NCBI GenBank assembly: GCA_030631085.1
Contig: DAOVLV010000021.1
Span: forward strand, 1-11,442
Reading direction: 5' to 3'
Origin: Planctomycetales bacterium
Lineage (GTDB): Bacteria > Planctomycetota > Phycisphaerae > SM23-33
Length of the DNA: 11,442 bases
Shown: positions 1 to 7,417 of the stretch, piece after piece
Position numbering within the stretch: the stretch's first letter is position 1
How the letters are laid out: each line of letters opens with the position of its first letter
Position numbers and translations under genes: made by a program
Notes under the pieces: generated by a model
The model's database searches: none
Told to the model about the DNA's origin: nothing
What the model saw: the letters and a program-made list of their open reading frames with translations, nothing else

Positions 1-885
1 ACTGCTTTACTTACGACATCGGTTCCGGGCCGTCCCAAGCACAGCGGTAAGGTGCGCGACATCTACGACCTGGGAAACAATCTCGTTATAGTTACGACCG
101 ATAGGATAAGCGCCTATGACGTGATTATGCCGAACGGTATCCCCGACAAGGGAAGAGTGCTCACCCAGATCAGTATGTTCTGGTTCGACCTGCTGGATGA
201 GGCAAAGCCCAACCATCTGGTTTCGGCGGCATTGAAAGACCTTCCCGACGACTTCCGTACCGAAGAACTCGATGGGCGATTCATGCTGTGCAGGAAGTGT
301 CGAACAGTCCCGATCGAGTGCGTGGTTCGCGGGTATCTTGCCGGTAGCGGGTGGGCTGAATACCAGAAGACCCAGAGCGTCTGCGGGATCGTACTACCGT
401 CGGAGATGAAGCAGTGCCAGAAACTCCCCGCGCCGATCTTCACGCCCGCCACAAAGGCTGAAACAGGGCACGATGAGAACGTTTCCATCGAACAGGCCGG
501 CGAACTGGTCGGACCCGACGTCATGGCCGAGTTGCGCGACAAATCAATCGCACTGTACTCGGCTGCTGCCGAATACGCTGCCGAACACGGCGTAATCATC
601 GCGGATACCAAGTTCGAGTGGGGATACGACGAAAACGACGAAATAATCCTCATTGATGAGATCCTGACGCCGGATTCGTCCCGTTTCTGGCCTGCGGATG
701 AGTACAAGGCCGGTAGAAACCAGCCAAGTTTCGACAAACAGTTCGTCCGCGACTACCTCGACAAGATTAAATTCAACCGCAGGCCGCCCGCCCCTGTTTT
801 ACCAACGGAGATCGTCCAGAAGACCCGTCAGAAATACATCCAGGCCTACACGACACTGACCGGACAGTCCTTCCCCTGGGCCTGA
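1..885 (+). CDS. purC: Phosphoribosylaminoimidazole-succinocarboxamide synthase (SAICAR synthetase), 5'-partial
   Basis: PurC joins CAIR and aspartate using ATP to make SAICAR in cytosolic de novo purine synthesis. The frame is open from base 1, and the visible protein is about 294 residues. Family landmarks appear in order: KVRDIYDLG near the N-terminus, the nucleotide-site DRISAYDV, IPDKGRVLTQ, the substrate-loop ECVVRGYLAGSGW, DTKFEWGYD, LIDEILTPDSSRFWP and QPSFDKQFVRDYL. This matches the longer (about 300 residue) form of the enzyme. A GTG at 52-54 could be read as a start, but the 17 codons before it (ending HSGK just ahead of VRDIYD) are normal PurC N-terminal sequence. The true start therefore lies just outside the window, probably only a few codons away. 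The stop TGA is at 883-885. The radical SAM gene begins 8 bp later, so the two are probably co-transcribed. Confidence 0.97.
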   Translation, partial: TALLTTSVPGRPKHSGKVRDIYDLGNNLVIVTTDRISAYDVIMPNGIPDKGRVLTQISMFWFDLLDEAKPNHLVSAALKDLPDDFRTEELDGRFMLCRKCRTVPIECVVRGYLAGSGWAEYQKTQSVCGIVLPSEMKQCQKLPAPIFTPATKAETGHDENVSIEQAGELVGPDVMAELRDKSIALYSAAAEYAAEHGVIIADTKFEWGYDENDEIILIDEILTPDSSRFWPADEYKAGRNQPSFDKQFVRDYLDKIKFNRRPPAPVLPTEIVQKTRQKYIQAYTTLTGQSFPWA

Positions 886-893
886 CGATAAAA

Positions 894-2312
894 ATGCGCA
901 TATTGCTTGTACAACCGGAATGTCAATCATCGCTGATCGGTTTTCGCCTTGCGGCGATGCCTGAACCATTGGCGCTGGAGATGGTCGCTGCAAGCGCAGG
1001 CGACCACGACCTTCGCATCCTCGATATGCGCGTCGAAGACGACCTGATTGGAGCACTGGAGCAATTCAAGCCGGATATTGTCGTCGTAACCGCGCTGACA
1101 ACCGAGGTCTATGCCGCACAGGACGTAATGCGGGCGGCAAAAAAATTCTCCAGCGAGATATTCACGGTAATCGGCGGAATCCACGCCTCGCTTCTTCCCG
1201 AAGACTTCTATCTGCCATGCGTGGACGTAATCGCAGCCGGCGAAGCGGAACTGAATTTTCCGCAACTTATCGATGCCATCGAAAAGCATAAACCGCTCAA
1301 GGACATACCCGACCTCATCTGGGCCGACAACGACGGACACTTCGTCCGCAACGCCGAAGGACCGATGAAACTGGACATGGACGCGCTGCCTATGCCGCGG
1401 CGAGACCTCATCGAGCATAATCGCCAGGAATACTTCTGGCTGTTCAGCAAACCCGACATCGCCATGGCCACAGGTCGCGGATGCCCGTTTCGGTGCAATT
1501 TTTGCAGCGTCTGGCAGTTCTACAAGGGTCTGACGCGCCAGATGTCAGCCAAGCGCGTCGTCGATGAAATCAAAACCGTCGATCTCCAACATATCACGTT
1601 CATGGACGACAATTTCCTGATGAATTACAAGCGCGAAACCGCTATCGCCGAGATGATCGTAGCCGAGGGAATACAAAAAAGTTACAGCATGGAGTGCCGC
1701 ACCGATTCGGTCGTCCGCCACCCGGACCTGGTGAAAAAATGGGCTGACATCGGTCTGTCGTCCGTGCTGCTTGGTTTGGAGGCCGTTTCCGACGAGGGGC
1801 TTAAGGGCATCAACAAGGGCACCGACATGCGGACCAACGATGAGGCCGTTCGCATTATGCACGACAATGGCGTTATCGTCTGGGGCGCGTTTATCACCGA
1901 CCCTCAATGGGAGACCGACGATTTCCAACGCCTGCGCGATTACGTTGATAGAATGAAAATCACGCAGACGCAGTTCACCGTCCTGACCCCGCTGCCGGGA
2001 ACGGAACTGTACCGCCAGCGGAAAGATGAACTGCTGACGGACGATTACACCTGCTTCGACGCTCTCCACGCCGTTACACCAACCAAACTACCGCGAGAGG
2101 AATTCTACAAACTCTACGCCGGACTTTATCGACAGACCAGCCTCACACCGTACTACGACCTCGTCCGTGCCGGTAAAATGACCGTCGAGGACTGCAAACG
2201 CGGAAATGAAATGCTCGAGATTATGAGCCAGTGGGAACTCTACCTCGACCAGGACCCCATCCTCGGAAACCGCCAAAAACGCCAAGCCGTCCCGGCAAAT
2301 CCTGCCCCCTGA
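894..2312 (+). CDS. B12-binding domain radical SAM protein
   Basis: This 472-residue protein is a probable cobalamin-dependent radical SAM enzyme of the class B methyltransferase type. Residues 1-150 form a Rossmann-like B12-binding domain (MRILLVQPE start, VVVTALTT near 65, IGGIHASLLPED near 93-104, AAGEAEL near 114). It lacks a DxHxxG motif, so any cobalamin would bind without a protein histidine ligand. The radical SAM domain has the 4Fe-4S motif CxxxCxxC at C197, C201 and C204 within GRGCPFRCNFC, followed by ITFMDDNFL (234-242), ECRTD (267-271) and LLGLEAVSDEGL (292-303). The opening and the short CSVWQFY segment recall the hopanoid C-3 methylase (HpnR) branch, but the substrate cannot be assigned from this. 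ATG at 894 follows the purC stop by 8 bp with no strong Shine-Dalgarno sequence. No other pathway gene is adjacent. Confidence 0.92.
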   Translation: MRILLVQPECQSSLIGFRLAAMPEPLALEMVAASAGDHDLRILDMRVEDDLIGALEQFKPDIVVVTALTTEVYAAQDVMRAAKKFSSEIFTVIGGIHASLLPEDFYLPCVDVIAAGEAELNFPQLIDAIEKHKPLKDIPDLIWADNDGHFVRNAEGPMKLDMDALPMPRRDLIEHNRQEYFWLFSKPDIAMATGRGCPFRCNFCSVWQFYKGLTRQMSAKRVVDEIKTVDLQHITFMDDNFLMNYKRETAIAEMIVAEGIQKSYSMECRTDSVVRHPDLVKKWADIGLSSVLLGLEAVSDEGLKGINKGTDMRTNDEAVRIMHDNGVIVWGAFITDPQWETDDFQRLRDYVDRMKITQTQFTVLTPLPGTELYRQRKDELLTDDYTCFDALHAVTPTKLPREEFYKLYAGLYRQTSLTPYYDLVRAGKMTVEDCKRGNEMLEIMSQWELYLDQDPILGNRQKRQAVPANPAP

Positions 2313-2334
2313 CCCACAGCCGACTTACGCTCAC

Positions 2335-2381
2335 TACGCCCGAGAGGACTCGAACCTCTGACCTGCGGTTTAGGAAACCGC
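2335..2381 (-). pseudogene. 3' half of tRNA-Arg(CCT), probable attachment-site remnant
   Basis: On the minus strand this reads as a perfect tRNA 3' half. The anticodon stem GCGGT/ACCGC (2381-2377 and 2369-2365) encloses the 7-base loop TTCCTAA with anticodon CCT at 2374-2372. The variable loop AGGTC is followed by the T arm AGAGG-TTCGAGT-CCTCT (2359-2343). An acceptor 3' strand CGGGCGT and discriminator A end at 2335, and CCA is not encoded. Upstream of 2381 on the minus strand there is no D arm and no ACGCCCG-like 5' acceptor strand, so a functional tRNA cannot form. A tRNA duplicate covering exactly anticodon stem to 3' end is the classic product of tyrosine-integrase insertion into a tRNA gene. 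The structural reading is direct; the att interpretation is inference. Confidence 0.82.
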
Positions 2382-2490
2382 TCAACGACTTTCGTAAGCC
2401 CTGCTGTATAAACGTGTTAGTCTTTTATCCAACGCCGGTTAGGTACTGAACTGCAACTGCCGTAGAACTGCTTCCAGGGCTGTTTTCGAA

Positions 2491-2527
2491 CTCGTTTTGC
2501 CACAAAACTGCCACAAAAGCAAACGAG
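2491..2527. repeat. Imperfect inverted repeat around the direct repeats
   Basis: CTCGTTTTGC at 2491-2500 pairs with GCAAACGAG at 2519-2527, with one extra T in the left arm. The 18-bp loop contains most of the tandem TGCCACAAAA copies. No T-run follows the structure on either strand, which argues against an intrinsic terminator and makes a protein-binding site more plausible. Confidence 0.5.
2498..2518. repeat. Tandem direct repeat TGCCACAAAA, 11-bp spacing
   Basis: TGCCACAAAA occurs at 2498-2507 and again at 2509-2518, so the copies are 11 bp apart and face the same side of the helix. Same-orientation short repeats about 120 bp inside a tRNA 3' half resemble integrase arm-type binding sites in an attP arm. 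No integrase is visible to match them to, so the function is inferred from position and spacing. Confidence 0.6.
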
Positions 2528-2585
2528 TGCATGGCCGGCGTGTGCGGGGCAATCAAATAGGCTCCTTCGGAAATTGAGATAACCT

Positions 2586-3608
2586 TCAGTTCGGCTGTGA
2601 ACGAACCAGCCCCAGGAAGCCGGTGGCGCCAACTGAAATGCGATCCGAGTGCATCGCGTCAACTTCTATTCCCGCTACTTCGGTATGCAAGATGTATGTT
2701 CCAGCGACAAATTCGCAGCGTCTGACAACGGACGTTCCAGCCGGATCGACTCGAAACTTCACGTCCTCGGGACGAAGAATCATCCGTGTTGCCCCAGCCA
2801 AAGACATATCCAGGTTTTCGAGCATCTGCTGCCCTTTGCAGGTCAGCACTCCGCCTCTGGCATCACCGCATACCTCAACGGCTGGTCCCAGCACTTGGGC
2901 AGCGACCAAGCCGGCAGGCTGACGGTACACCTGCTCGGCCGGTCCTGCCTGCACGACATGACCGTCCAGGAGAATCACAACCTCGTCCGCCAGACGCATC
3001 GCTTCAAAGGCATTGTGAGTAGCCATAAGCACGCCCGCTCGTGCCTGGGCTAAGGTTTCTCGTAAAAGGTCGAACAGTTCGGCCCGTATCGAGCCATCGA
3101 GATGGGCCAACGGCTCGTCGAGAAGGAGCCATTGTGGGTCGATTACCAACGCCCTGGCGATTGCCAAACGCTGTCGCTCGCCGCCGGACAGTTGCCCCGG
3201 CTGACTCTTGCGAAACCCCTCAAGGCGCATTTGAGACAGCGTCTTATCGATGCGACGTCGCCTTTCACTTCGGTTCAGTCCTTTGCCGGAAAGAACGATC
3301 TCCAGATGTTTCTCGGCCGTCAAATGATCCCAAAGCGTCGGCTGCTGAAAGACCATACCGATGCGCACTCGCCTATAGTCAACCGCACGGAGTTCGGCCT
3401 GTCCCGACTTGTTTGTTTCCGACAGGCCCGTGCGCCCATCCATCGGTTTCAGCAGTCCGGCCAGGAGCCACAGAAGCGTGGTCTTGCCCGACCCGTTGGG
3501 ACCAACCAGAACCGTAGCCTTGCCCGGGGTAATTCGCAGGCTGACCTCCTGCAGTATTGGCCGGTGGTCATAAGAAAAATTCAGATCCTGTCCGACGAGG
3601 CATTTCAT
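2586..3608 (-). CDS. ABC transporter ATP-binding protein, ferric-iron/polyamine importer type
   Basis: This is the ATPase of the adjacent importer, acting as a dimer on the cytoplasmic side (340 residues). It has Walker A GPNGSGKTT (36-44), a Q-loop QQP near 88-90, signature LSGGERQRLAIARAL (140-154), Walker B LLLDEP (161-166), D-loop HLD (169-171) and switch His198 in ATHNA. Residues from about 240 to 340 form a C-terminal TOBE-like regulatory extension (ILRPEDVKF at 277-285), as in FbpC, PotA and MalK relatives. The open frame runs back to 3827, but the ATG at 3606-3608 is chosen: it overlaps the permease stop as ATGA, is preceded by GAGGAG at 3624-3619, and the extra upstream residues lie inside the permease gene with no ABC homology. 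All catalytic motifs are intact. It is the last gene of the operon. Confidence 0.94.
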   Translation of the reverse strand: MKCLVGQDLNFSYDHRPILQEVSLRITPGKATVLVGPNGSGKTTLLWLLAGLLKPMDGRTGLSETNKSGQAELRAVDYRRVRIGMVFQQPTLWDHLTAEKHLEIVLSGKGLNRSERRRRIDKTLSQMRLEGFRKSQPGQLSGGERQRLAIARALVIDPQWLLLDEPLAHLDGSIRAELFDLLRETLAQARAGVLMATHNAFEAMRLADEVVILLDGHVVQAGPAEQVYRQPAGLVAAQVLGPAVEVCGDARGGVLTCKGQQMLENLDMSLAGATRMILRPEDVKFRVDPAGTSVVRRCEFVAGTYILHTEVAGIEVDAMHSDRISVGATGFLGLVRSQPN

Positions 3609-5218
3609 TGCGTCCGCACTCCTCGCTGCGTTTGAACTCGCGCCAGCAGAAACATAAACAAGACAATACCCGGTCCAACCAAGGCAAGAATGGCCAAGGT
3701 AAGCGCACTGACCACCGAATCCGGAGCCGTATGAATAAGAGTGTACAGGCGAATCCCAAGCGTTGCTTCGCCCGGTGCTGCCAGGAGAATTGACATTTCC
3801 AGTTCCGTAGCGATCAGCAATCCGCAAAGTACCGTTACGGCCAGAACGGATGCCCGTCGGCGCGGCCAGGTCAGGTAAAACATCGTTCGCCAGGGAGTAA
3901 TGCCGTGTACCTTTGCGGCAGGATTACGCACAGCAGAATCGTTTCGCCAGATGACAAAGAAGAACAATGTTGCCAAGGGGATAAACCTTGCCACGTATGC
4001 CAGGATGAGAGGCCAGGACGAACTGCGGATCATCCGCAGCGGCCAGTGTTGGCTCAGTTCGATACCCCCGATACCCAATAGTGTAGCCGGAATTGTCAGG
4101 TTCAGCAAAACCAGCGGTACGGCAGTAAAGGCGCCGGTTTGACGACATCTTACCCAGCGCCCAGCCAGAACTGCTGCAAAGACCGAGCAAATCGGACTTG
4201 CGATCGCCACACAATAGAGGGTTTGCCACGCTTGCCGACGGGCTTGGTAAACGGCTTGCCCCATCGCCGAAAACGACCCTGCTCGTTGGGCCAGTACTAC
4301 AACAGGAGCGCCCAGAACAACAACAAGAATAATCGCAATCAAGGCTGCTGCTATTGCCCGTTGAGCCGGAGAACCTGGCGGGTTTTGTTCGACGTGCGTC
4401 TTTTCAGTTTGCGACCAACATCTCCTGCCAAGCAGCAAGGCAAGGATCACCATGCCCATACCCACGCCCGCTATCGGTACAGCAAGTGCAGCAGCCCCGG
4501 CGGGGTCCAACAGTGCGGAATACTGAATCATTATCTGCGGCCCATAGGTGGTAATCAGGAGCATTCCGGGAATAATGTGATCGTTCATGCAGAAAAGCAT
4601 GACAATTAATCCTGCCGCCGCCGTGATTCGCACCGCCGGTTGCAAACGCAAGCGGAGCGCCGTCGTAAAGCGAGAAATCCGGAACACCCGTTCGGCGGGT
4701 AGGCAGGCAAGGCTCCGCAGATGATATACCATTAGTATCCCAACAGCGATGCCGAAGTACCGCATGGCCAGTATCATTGTCGCAGCAGGTATGGAGTACA
4801 CGCTCAGGCCCACCCCGGCCAGGACCTTTCCCAATGGCCCCTGCCGCCCGGCAAGAACAATCCAGGTTGTCGCCAACGTCGAGGAGGGGATCGGCATCGG
4901 CAGACAACTGAGCAACGCGACAGGAAACGCCCATCGTCTTGAGCAATGCACCGTCAAAGTTACTAACACCCACGCCAGACCAATCGCCACAAGGGTCGCC
5001 AATGATGCTAACTGCATCGTTTTCCACAGAGCCTCCCACCCGCGCAGCGTACCCCACCAGTGCGCATACTTACTCTGACCGGATGACAAGCCAACCGATT
5101 CGATCGCAGCCGCAACCAGCGGCAATAGACAAAGCAATACCAACAATTCCGCCAAGATATTCAGCGTACGCGCCGGAGCCGAAGGTAAAGCCAAAGGTGG
5201 GCTTTTGGCGGCAAACAT
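3605..5218 (-). CDS. Fused two-domain ABC transporter permease (FbpB-like)
   Basis: This 537-residue inner-membrane permease carries both halves of the translocation channel in one chain, as in ferric-iron permeases of the FbpB/SfuB type. About twelve hydrophobic segments can be picked out, roughly at 22-40, 68-90, 96-121, 138-163, 195-220, 240-264, 287-310, 333-352, 364-386, 402-424, 456-480 and 502-526. A hydrophilic linker near 266-286 separates the halves. Each half has an EAA-like cytoplasmic loop that docks on the ATPase: around 172-205 (weak) and around 433-460 (AAKVHGITPWRTMF, clear). ATG at 5218 follows the binding-protein stop by 4 bp, without a strong Shine-Dalgarno sequence. Its own stop overlaps the ATPase start. 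The iron assignment is by family resemblance only. Confidence 0.9.
   Translation of the reverse strand: MFAAKSPPLALPSAPARTLNILAELLVLLCLLPLVAAAIESVGLSSGQSKYAHWWGTLRGWEALWKTMQLASLATLVAIGLAWVLVTLTVHCSRRWAFPVALLSCLPMPIPSSTLATTWIVLAGRQGPLGKVLAGVGLSVYSIPAATMILAMRYFGIAVGILMVYHLRSLACLPAERVFRISRFTTALRLRLQPAVRITAAAGLIVMLFCMNDHIIPGMLLITTYGPQIMIQYSALLDPAGAAALAVPIAGVGMGMVILALLLGRRCWSQTEKTHVEQNPPGSPAQRAIAAALIAIILVVVLGAPVVVLAQRAGSFSAMGQAVYQARRQAWQTLYCVAIASPICSVFAAVLAGRWVRCRQTGAFTAVPLVLLNLTIPATLLGIGGIELSQHWPLRMIRSSSWPLILAYVARFIPLATLFFFVIWRNDSAVRNPAAKVHGITPWRTMFYLTWPRRRASVLAVTVLCGLLIATELEMSILLAAPGEATLGIRLYTLIHTAPDSVVSALTLAILALVGPGIVLFMFLLARVQTQRGVRTQ
3619..3624 (-). promoter_or_regulatory. Shine-Dalgarno of the ATPase gene
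   Basis: GAGGAG on the minus strand sits 10 bp before the ATG at 3608, inside the last codons of the permease gene. It fixes the ATPase start and points to translational coupling with the permease. Confidence 0.7.
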
Positions 5219-5222
5219 CGCG

Positions 5223-6272
5223 TTACCGGTCCCGGTCCATACGGGCCTTGATCAACAGGGCAACCACTTCCGGTATGGCCGCTGCGGCCTGGTGCACATC
5301 AAAGTTCATCGCTTTGTTTCGACCCGCCAGTTTATCCCACGGCGTTTTGACATCGGCCAGGTCGGTCGCGAGCGGGATCTGTGCGCTTCGTCCACGAGCG
5401 AGCCGCCGTTCCACTTCGGGTGAGAGAAGATAGTCGATTAGTTTTTTGCCGGCTTGGGGATGCGGGCAGTTGGCGATGAGCGCAACAGTATTAGGAATGA
5501 GCACCGAGCCTTCGTCCGCGTCTGGGACAACCACATCGACCGGTTTGCCGTCCAGCATGGCGGCGTGGGCGTCGTCTGTGTCGGTCAGGCCAAACGCTCG
5601 TTCACCCGCCGCCACCATGTCGCGGACCGTGGCGTTGCCGAGGCACAAGGCTACGTCGTTGGCACGCAGATCAGCCAGGTAATCAGACAAACGATTCGGC
5701 CCCCATTTTTGATGTAGCACGGCCATATGCGTCAACGTCGTTCCGAAGAATGGTCGGGCGATCGCAGCCTGGCTGCGCCATTTCGGCAAGGTAAAGTCGC
5801 CCATACCTTTGGGAACCTTGTGGGGCGAAATCATCTGCGTGTTATAAATAATCACCCGCATCCGCGCGGCAAAGCCGGTCCACCGGTCTTGCTCGTCGCG
5901 AAATTGTGCGGGGAATCGCTTCGCCTGCGGGCTTACGTACCTGGCCAGCAACCCCATCTGGGCAAGTCGCTCGGTCTGGATAATTTCATTATTCCAGAAA
6001 ACGTCGCAGTCAGGCTCATCACGCCGGGCAATCAAGCGATTGACCAACCCGGTAGTCTTGGCAGCCTCCGCGTCATATACTGCTCGGACCTCGATATTCG
6101 TCCGTCGCCGGAACTCCTCCAGAATAGGCTCGGCGTAAATCTGATCCAGACACGTGTAAACCACAACGGTTTTCCTGGGCTGCTCCCCTTTATCAGAACA
6201 GCCTGTCGCGACGATGACCGCTGAAATGCCGACGATCATCGCCACAATTACCCTGAGTCGGTCGCCATACAT
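5223..6272 (-). CDS. ABC transporter solute-binding lipoprotein, Fe(3+)-type family
   Basis: This 349-residue binding protein would deliver substrate to the permease encoded next. The N-terminus has a short basic stretch, a hydrophobic core and a lipobox-like VATGC with lipid-modifiable Cys25. The mature part resembles the FbpA/ferric-type periplasmic binding fold (family SBP_bac): VVVYTCLDQIYAEPILEEF (36-54), YDAEAAKTTGL (66-76), DVFWNNEI (90-97), GNATVRDMVAAGERAFGLTDTDDA (212-235) and LIPNTVALI (258-266). The tandem tyrosines that hold Fe(3+) in FbpA are not visible at the expected place, where GLTDTDDA is found, so the substrate is open. The frame extends to 6326, but ATG at 6272 is preferred: it places the signal sequence correctly, has AAGGA upstream, and lies 4 bp after the vWA stop. 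The longer version would overlap that gene. Confidence 0.9.
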   Translation of the reverse strand: MYGDRLRVIVAMIVGISAVIVATGCSDKGEQPRKTVVVYTCLDQIYAEPILEEFRRRTNIEVRAVYDAEAAKTTGLVNRLIARRDEPDCDVFWNNEIIQTERLAQMGLLARYVSPQAKRFPAQFRDEQDRWTGFAARMRVIIYNTQMISPHKVPKGMGDFTLPKWRSQAAIARPFFGTTLTHMAVLHQKWGPNRLSDYLADLRANDVALCLGNATVRDMVAAGERAFGLTDTDDAHAAMLDGKPVDVVVPDADEGSVLIPNTVALIANCPHPQAGKKLIDYLLSPEVERRLARGRSAQIPLATDLADVKTPWDKLAGRNKAMNFDVHQAAAAIPEVVALLIKARMDRDR

Positions 6273-6276
6273 GACT

Positions 6277-7401
6277 TTATTTTTCCTTAACGAACCTCTC
6301 AATGATCGTGTTGACGTCATGTTCATACTGTTGCCCGAAGACGGAGATAATCAGATGACGCCAAAAGGCCTCGCGGTCGGTCAGAAGGAAGGCCGATCCC
6401 TTGCCTTCTTTGGCGATTCGCGCCAAGTCAGGCTGTACTGTTCGCCGTCGTGCTTTCTGGTCTCCCGTTCCGCCGACATCGATTACATTGATCGTTCCGC
6501 GAAGTTTGGTGGCGAATTGCCGAGCATACTTGAACGCAGGTTTCCTGCCTGACGGATGAATCGACGAATCGCCCACGAGTATGATCACCCGCTTTCGGCT
6601 ACCGCGCCAGCCCATCTTCTTCGCGTCCACTGCAACAGCGATCGCTTCGTTGATTGGTTCCGGTTCATCCGCCCCGCCACCGGCAATGATCTCATCAATA
6701 AACTTGCGAACCGACTTGTGGTTTGGTGTAATCTTCAGGAAAATAATCGCGTCGGGGCCATAGTCATCGCCGTAGTCCTTGTAGGCCACCACGCCAAACC
6801 TGGAATTCGGAACCAGGTGCGTGATTACGTTCACAACCTGCTGAAGTCGCTTCTTGGACTGCTCGATGTAGGGGGTCATGCTATCGGTGGCGTCGAGAAC
6901 CAGAACTACGTCCAGCCCTGTCTTGCGCATGCCTCCAATCACCTTGCCTAAACCTCCGCCTGCGCCGGGAAACATGCCCGTTCCCGTACCGCCGGCAGAG
7001 GACGACGCATCCGCCAGGGTCTGAACGAGCGAACTCGTCGAGTCCGTATGATCGACAAGTCGTTCGGTAACGGGAACCATCGTCATCAAACCATCGGCTG
7101 ACAGGTCCAACGCCTTTGGTTGAGGAATGGTCGCTGGTTTCAGCACGCTTTTAGATCTGCTTGGCGGTGTCTGGTCTGATGCTGCCCCAGCCAATGAGCC
7201 AGTCAAGCCGTCTTGCCCATCGCCCTCATCTGTAACGATTTCCTGCTCAACCAGCAAGAGCGGGCGATCAGGCTCTCTGGCTTCGGCCACGATCCATGTA
7301 ATCATCCCAAGAACCGCCAGGATCAACAGGTGTGCTACCAGCGACAACACCCAGGCCGGTGTTTGTTGCTTAATCCGATACCAGTAGTTTTGACGAACCA
7401 T
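6277..7401 (-). CDS. Membrane-anchored vWA-domain protein in the TonB/TolA position
   Basis: This 374-residue protein has a short cytoplasmic N-terminus and one membrane helix at about 17-39 (VLSLVAHLLILAVLGMITW), similar in form to the N-terminal anchor of TonB/TolA-type proteins. A low-complexity Pro/Ser/Thr-rich stretch (about 45-130) and a Gly-rich linker (137-157) follow. A von Willebrand A domain begins near 164. Its metal site is present: DVVLVLDATDS gives DxTxS at D170-S174, and GDSS with D278 supplies the third position. The middle motif reads GGGADEPE (241-248), as in the GGGDxPE type of bacterial vWA proteins, rather than a clear Thr. It directly follows the two ExbD genes. No TonB C-terminal domain is present. 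A role as an adhesive or metal-regulated periplasmic effector driven by ExbB-ExbD is inference. GGAG at 7413-7410 supports the start. Confidence 0.9.
   Translation of the reverse strand: MVRQNYWYRIKQQTPAWVLSLVAHLLILAVLGMITWIVAEAREPDRPLLLVEQEIVTDEGDGQDGLTGSLAGAASDQTPPSRSKSVLKPATIPQPKALDLSADGLMTMVPVTERLVDHTDSTSSLVQTLADASSSAGGTGTGMFPGAGGGLGKVIGGMRKTGLDVVLVLDATDSMTPYIEQSKKRLQQVVNVITHLVPNSRFGVVAYKDYGDDYGPDAIIFLKITPNHKSVRKFIDEIIAGGGADEPEPINEAIAVAVDAKKMGWRGSRKRVIILVGDSSIHPSGRKPAFKYARQFATKLRGTINVIDVGGTGDQKARRRTVQPDLARIAKEGKGSAFLLTDREAFWRHLIISVFGQQYEHDVNTIIERFVKEK
6284..6288 (-). promoter_or_regulatory. Shine-Dalgarno of the solute-binding protein gene
   Basis: AAGGA on the minus strand lies 11 bp before ATG 6272, inside the end of the vWA gene. 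It supports the 6272 start over the longer frame beginning at 6326. Confidence 0.5.
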
Positions 7402-7417
7402 ATCCTGCGCTCCAGGG

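Larger units (their letters stand above)
2313..2585. other. Intergenic junction between convergent units, with att-like features
   Basis: This segment lies between the stop of the radical SAM gene (+) and the stop of the ABC ATPase gene (-). I see no credible protein gene; the short open frames have no recognisable domain. It contains the tRNA 3' half at 2335-2381 and the repeat cluster at 2491-2527. I found no GC-rich hairpin followed by a T-run on either strand, so neither converging unit has an obvious intrinsic terminator here. Confidence 0.7.

Noticed and set aside
52..54. GTG 52 as the purC start
   Set aside because: The frame is open upstream and encodes typical PurC N-terminal residues, so the gene begins outside the window.
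2335..2410. A complete tRNA-Arg(CCT) gene on the minus strand
   Set aside because: No D arm and no 5' acceptor strand complementary to CGGGCGT occur at the required distance; only the 3' half folds.
2231..2449. A + strand frame reading RTRTSDLRFRKP
   Set aside because: This is a translation through the antisense of the tRNA half and overlaps the radical SAM end; such peptides are common mis-annotations.
2491..2527. Intrinsic terminator from the inverted repeat
   Set aside because: The arms are AT-rich with a bulge, the loop is long, and no T-run follows on either strand.
2417..2662. An 81-codon minus-strand open frame across the junction
   Set aside because: It overlaps the ATPase 3' end, has no recognisable domain, and covers the repeat cluster.
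3102..3635. Long + strand open frame opposite the ATPase
   Set aside because: It is a shadow of the ATPase gene with no domain or ribosome-binding site.
3609..3827. N-terminal extension of the ATPase to 3827
   Set aside because: The extra 73 residues lie inside the permease gene, lack ABC features, and a strong Shine-Dalgarno supports ATG 3608.
4404..5057. 217-codon minus-strand frame inside the permease
   Set aside because: It is an out-of-frame reading of the permease gene; composition (many Gly, Cys, Arg) shows no family signature.
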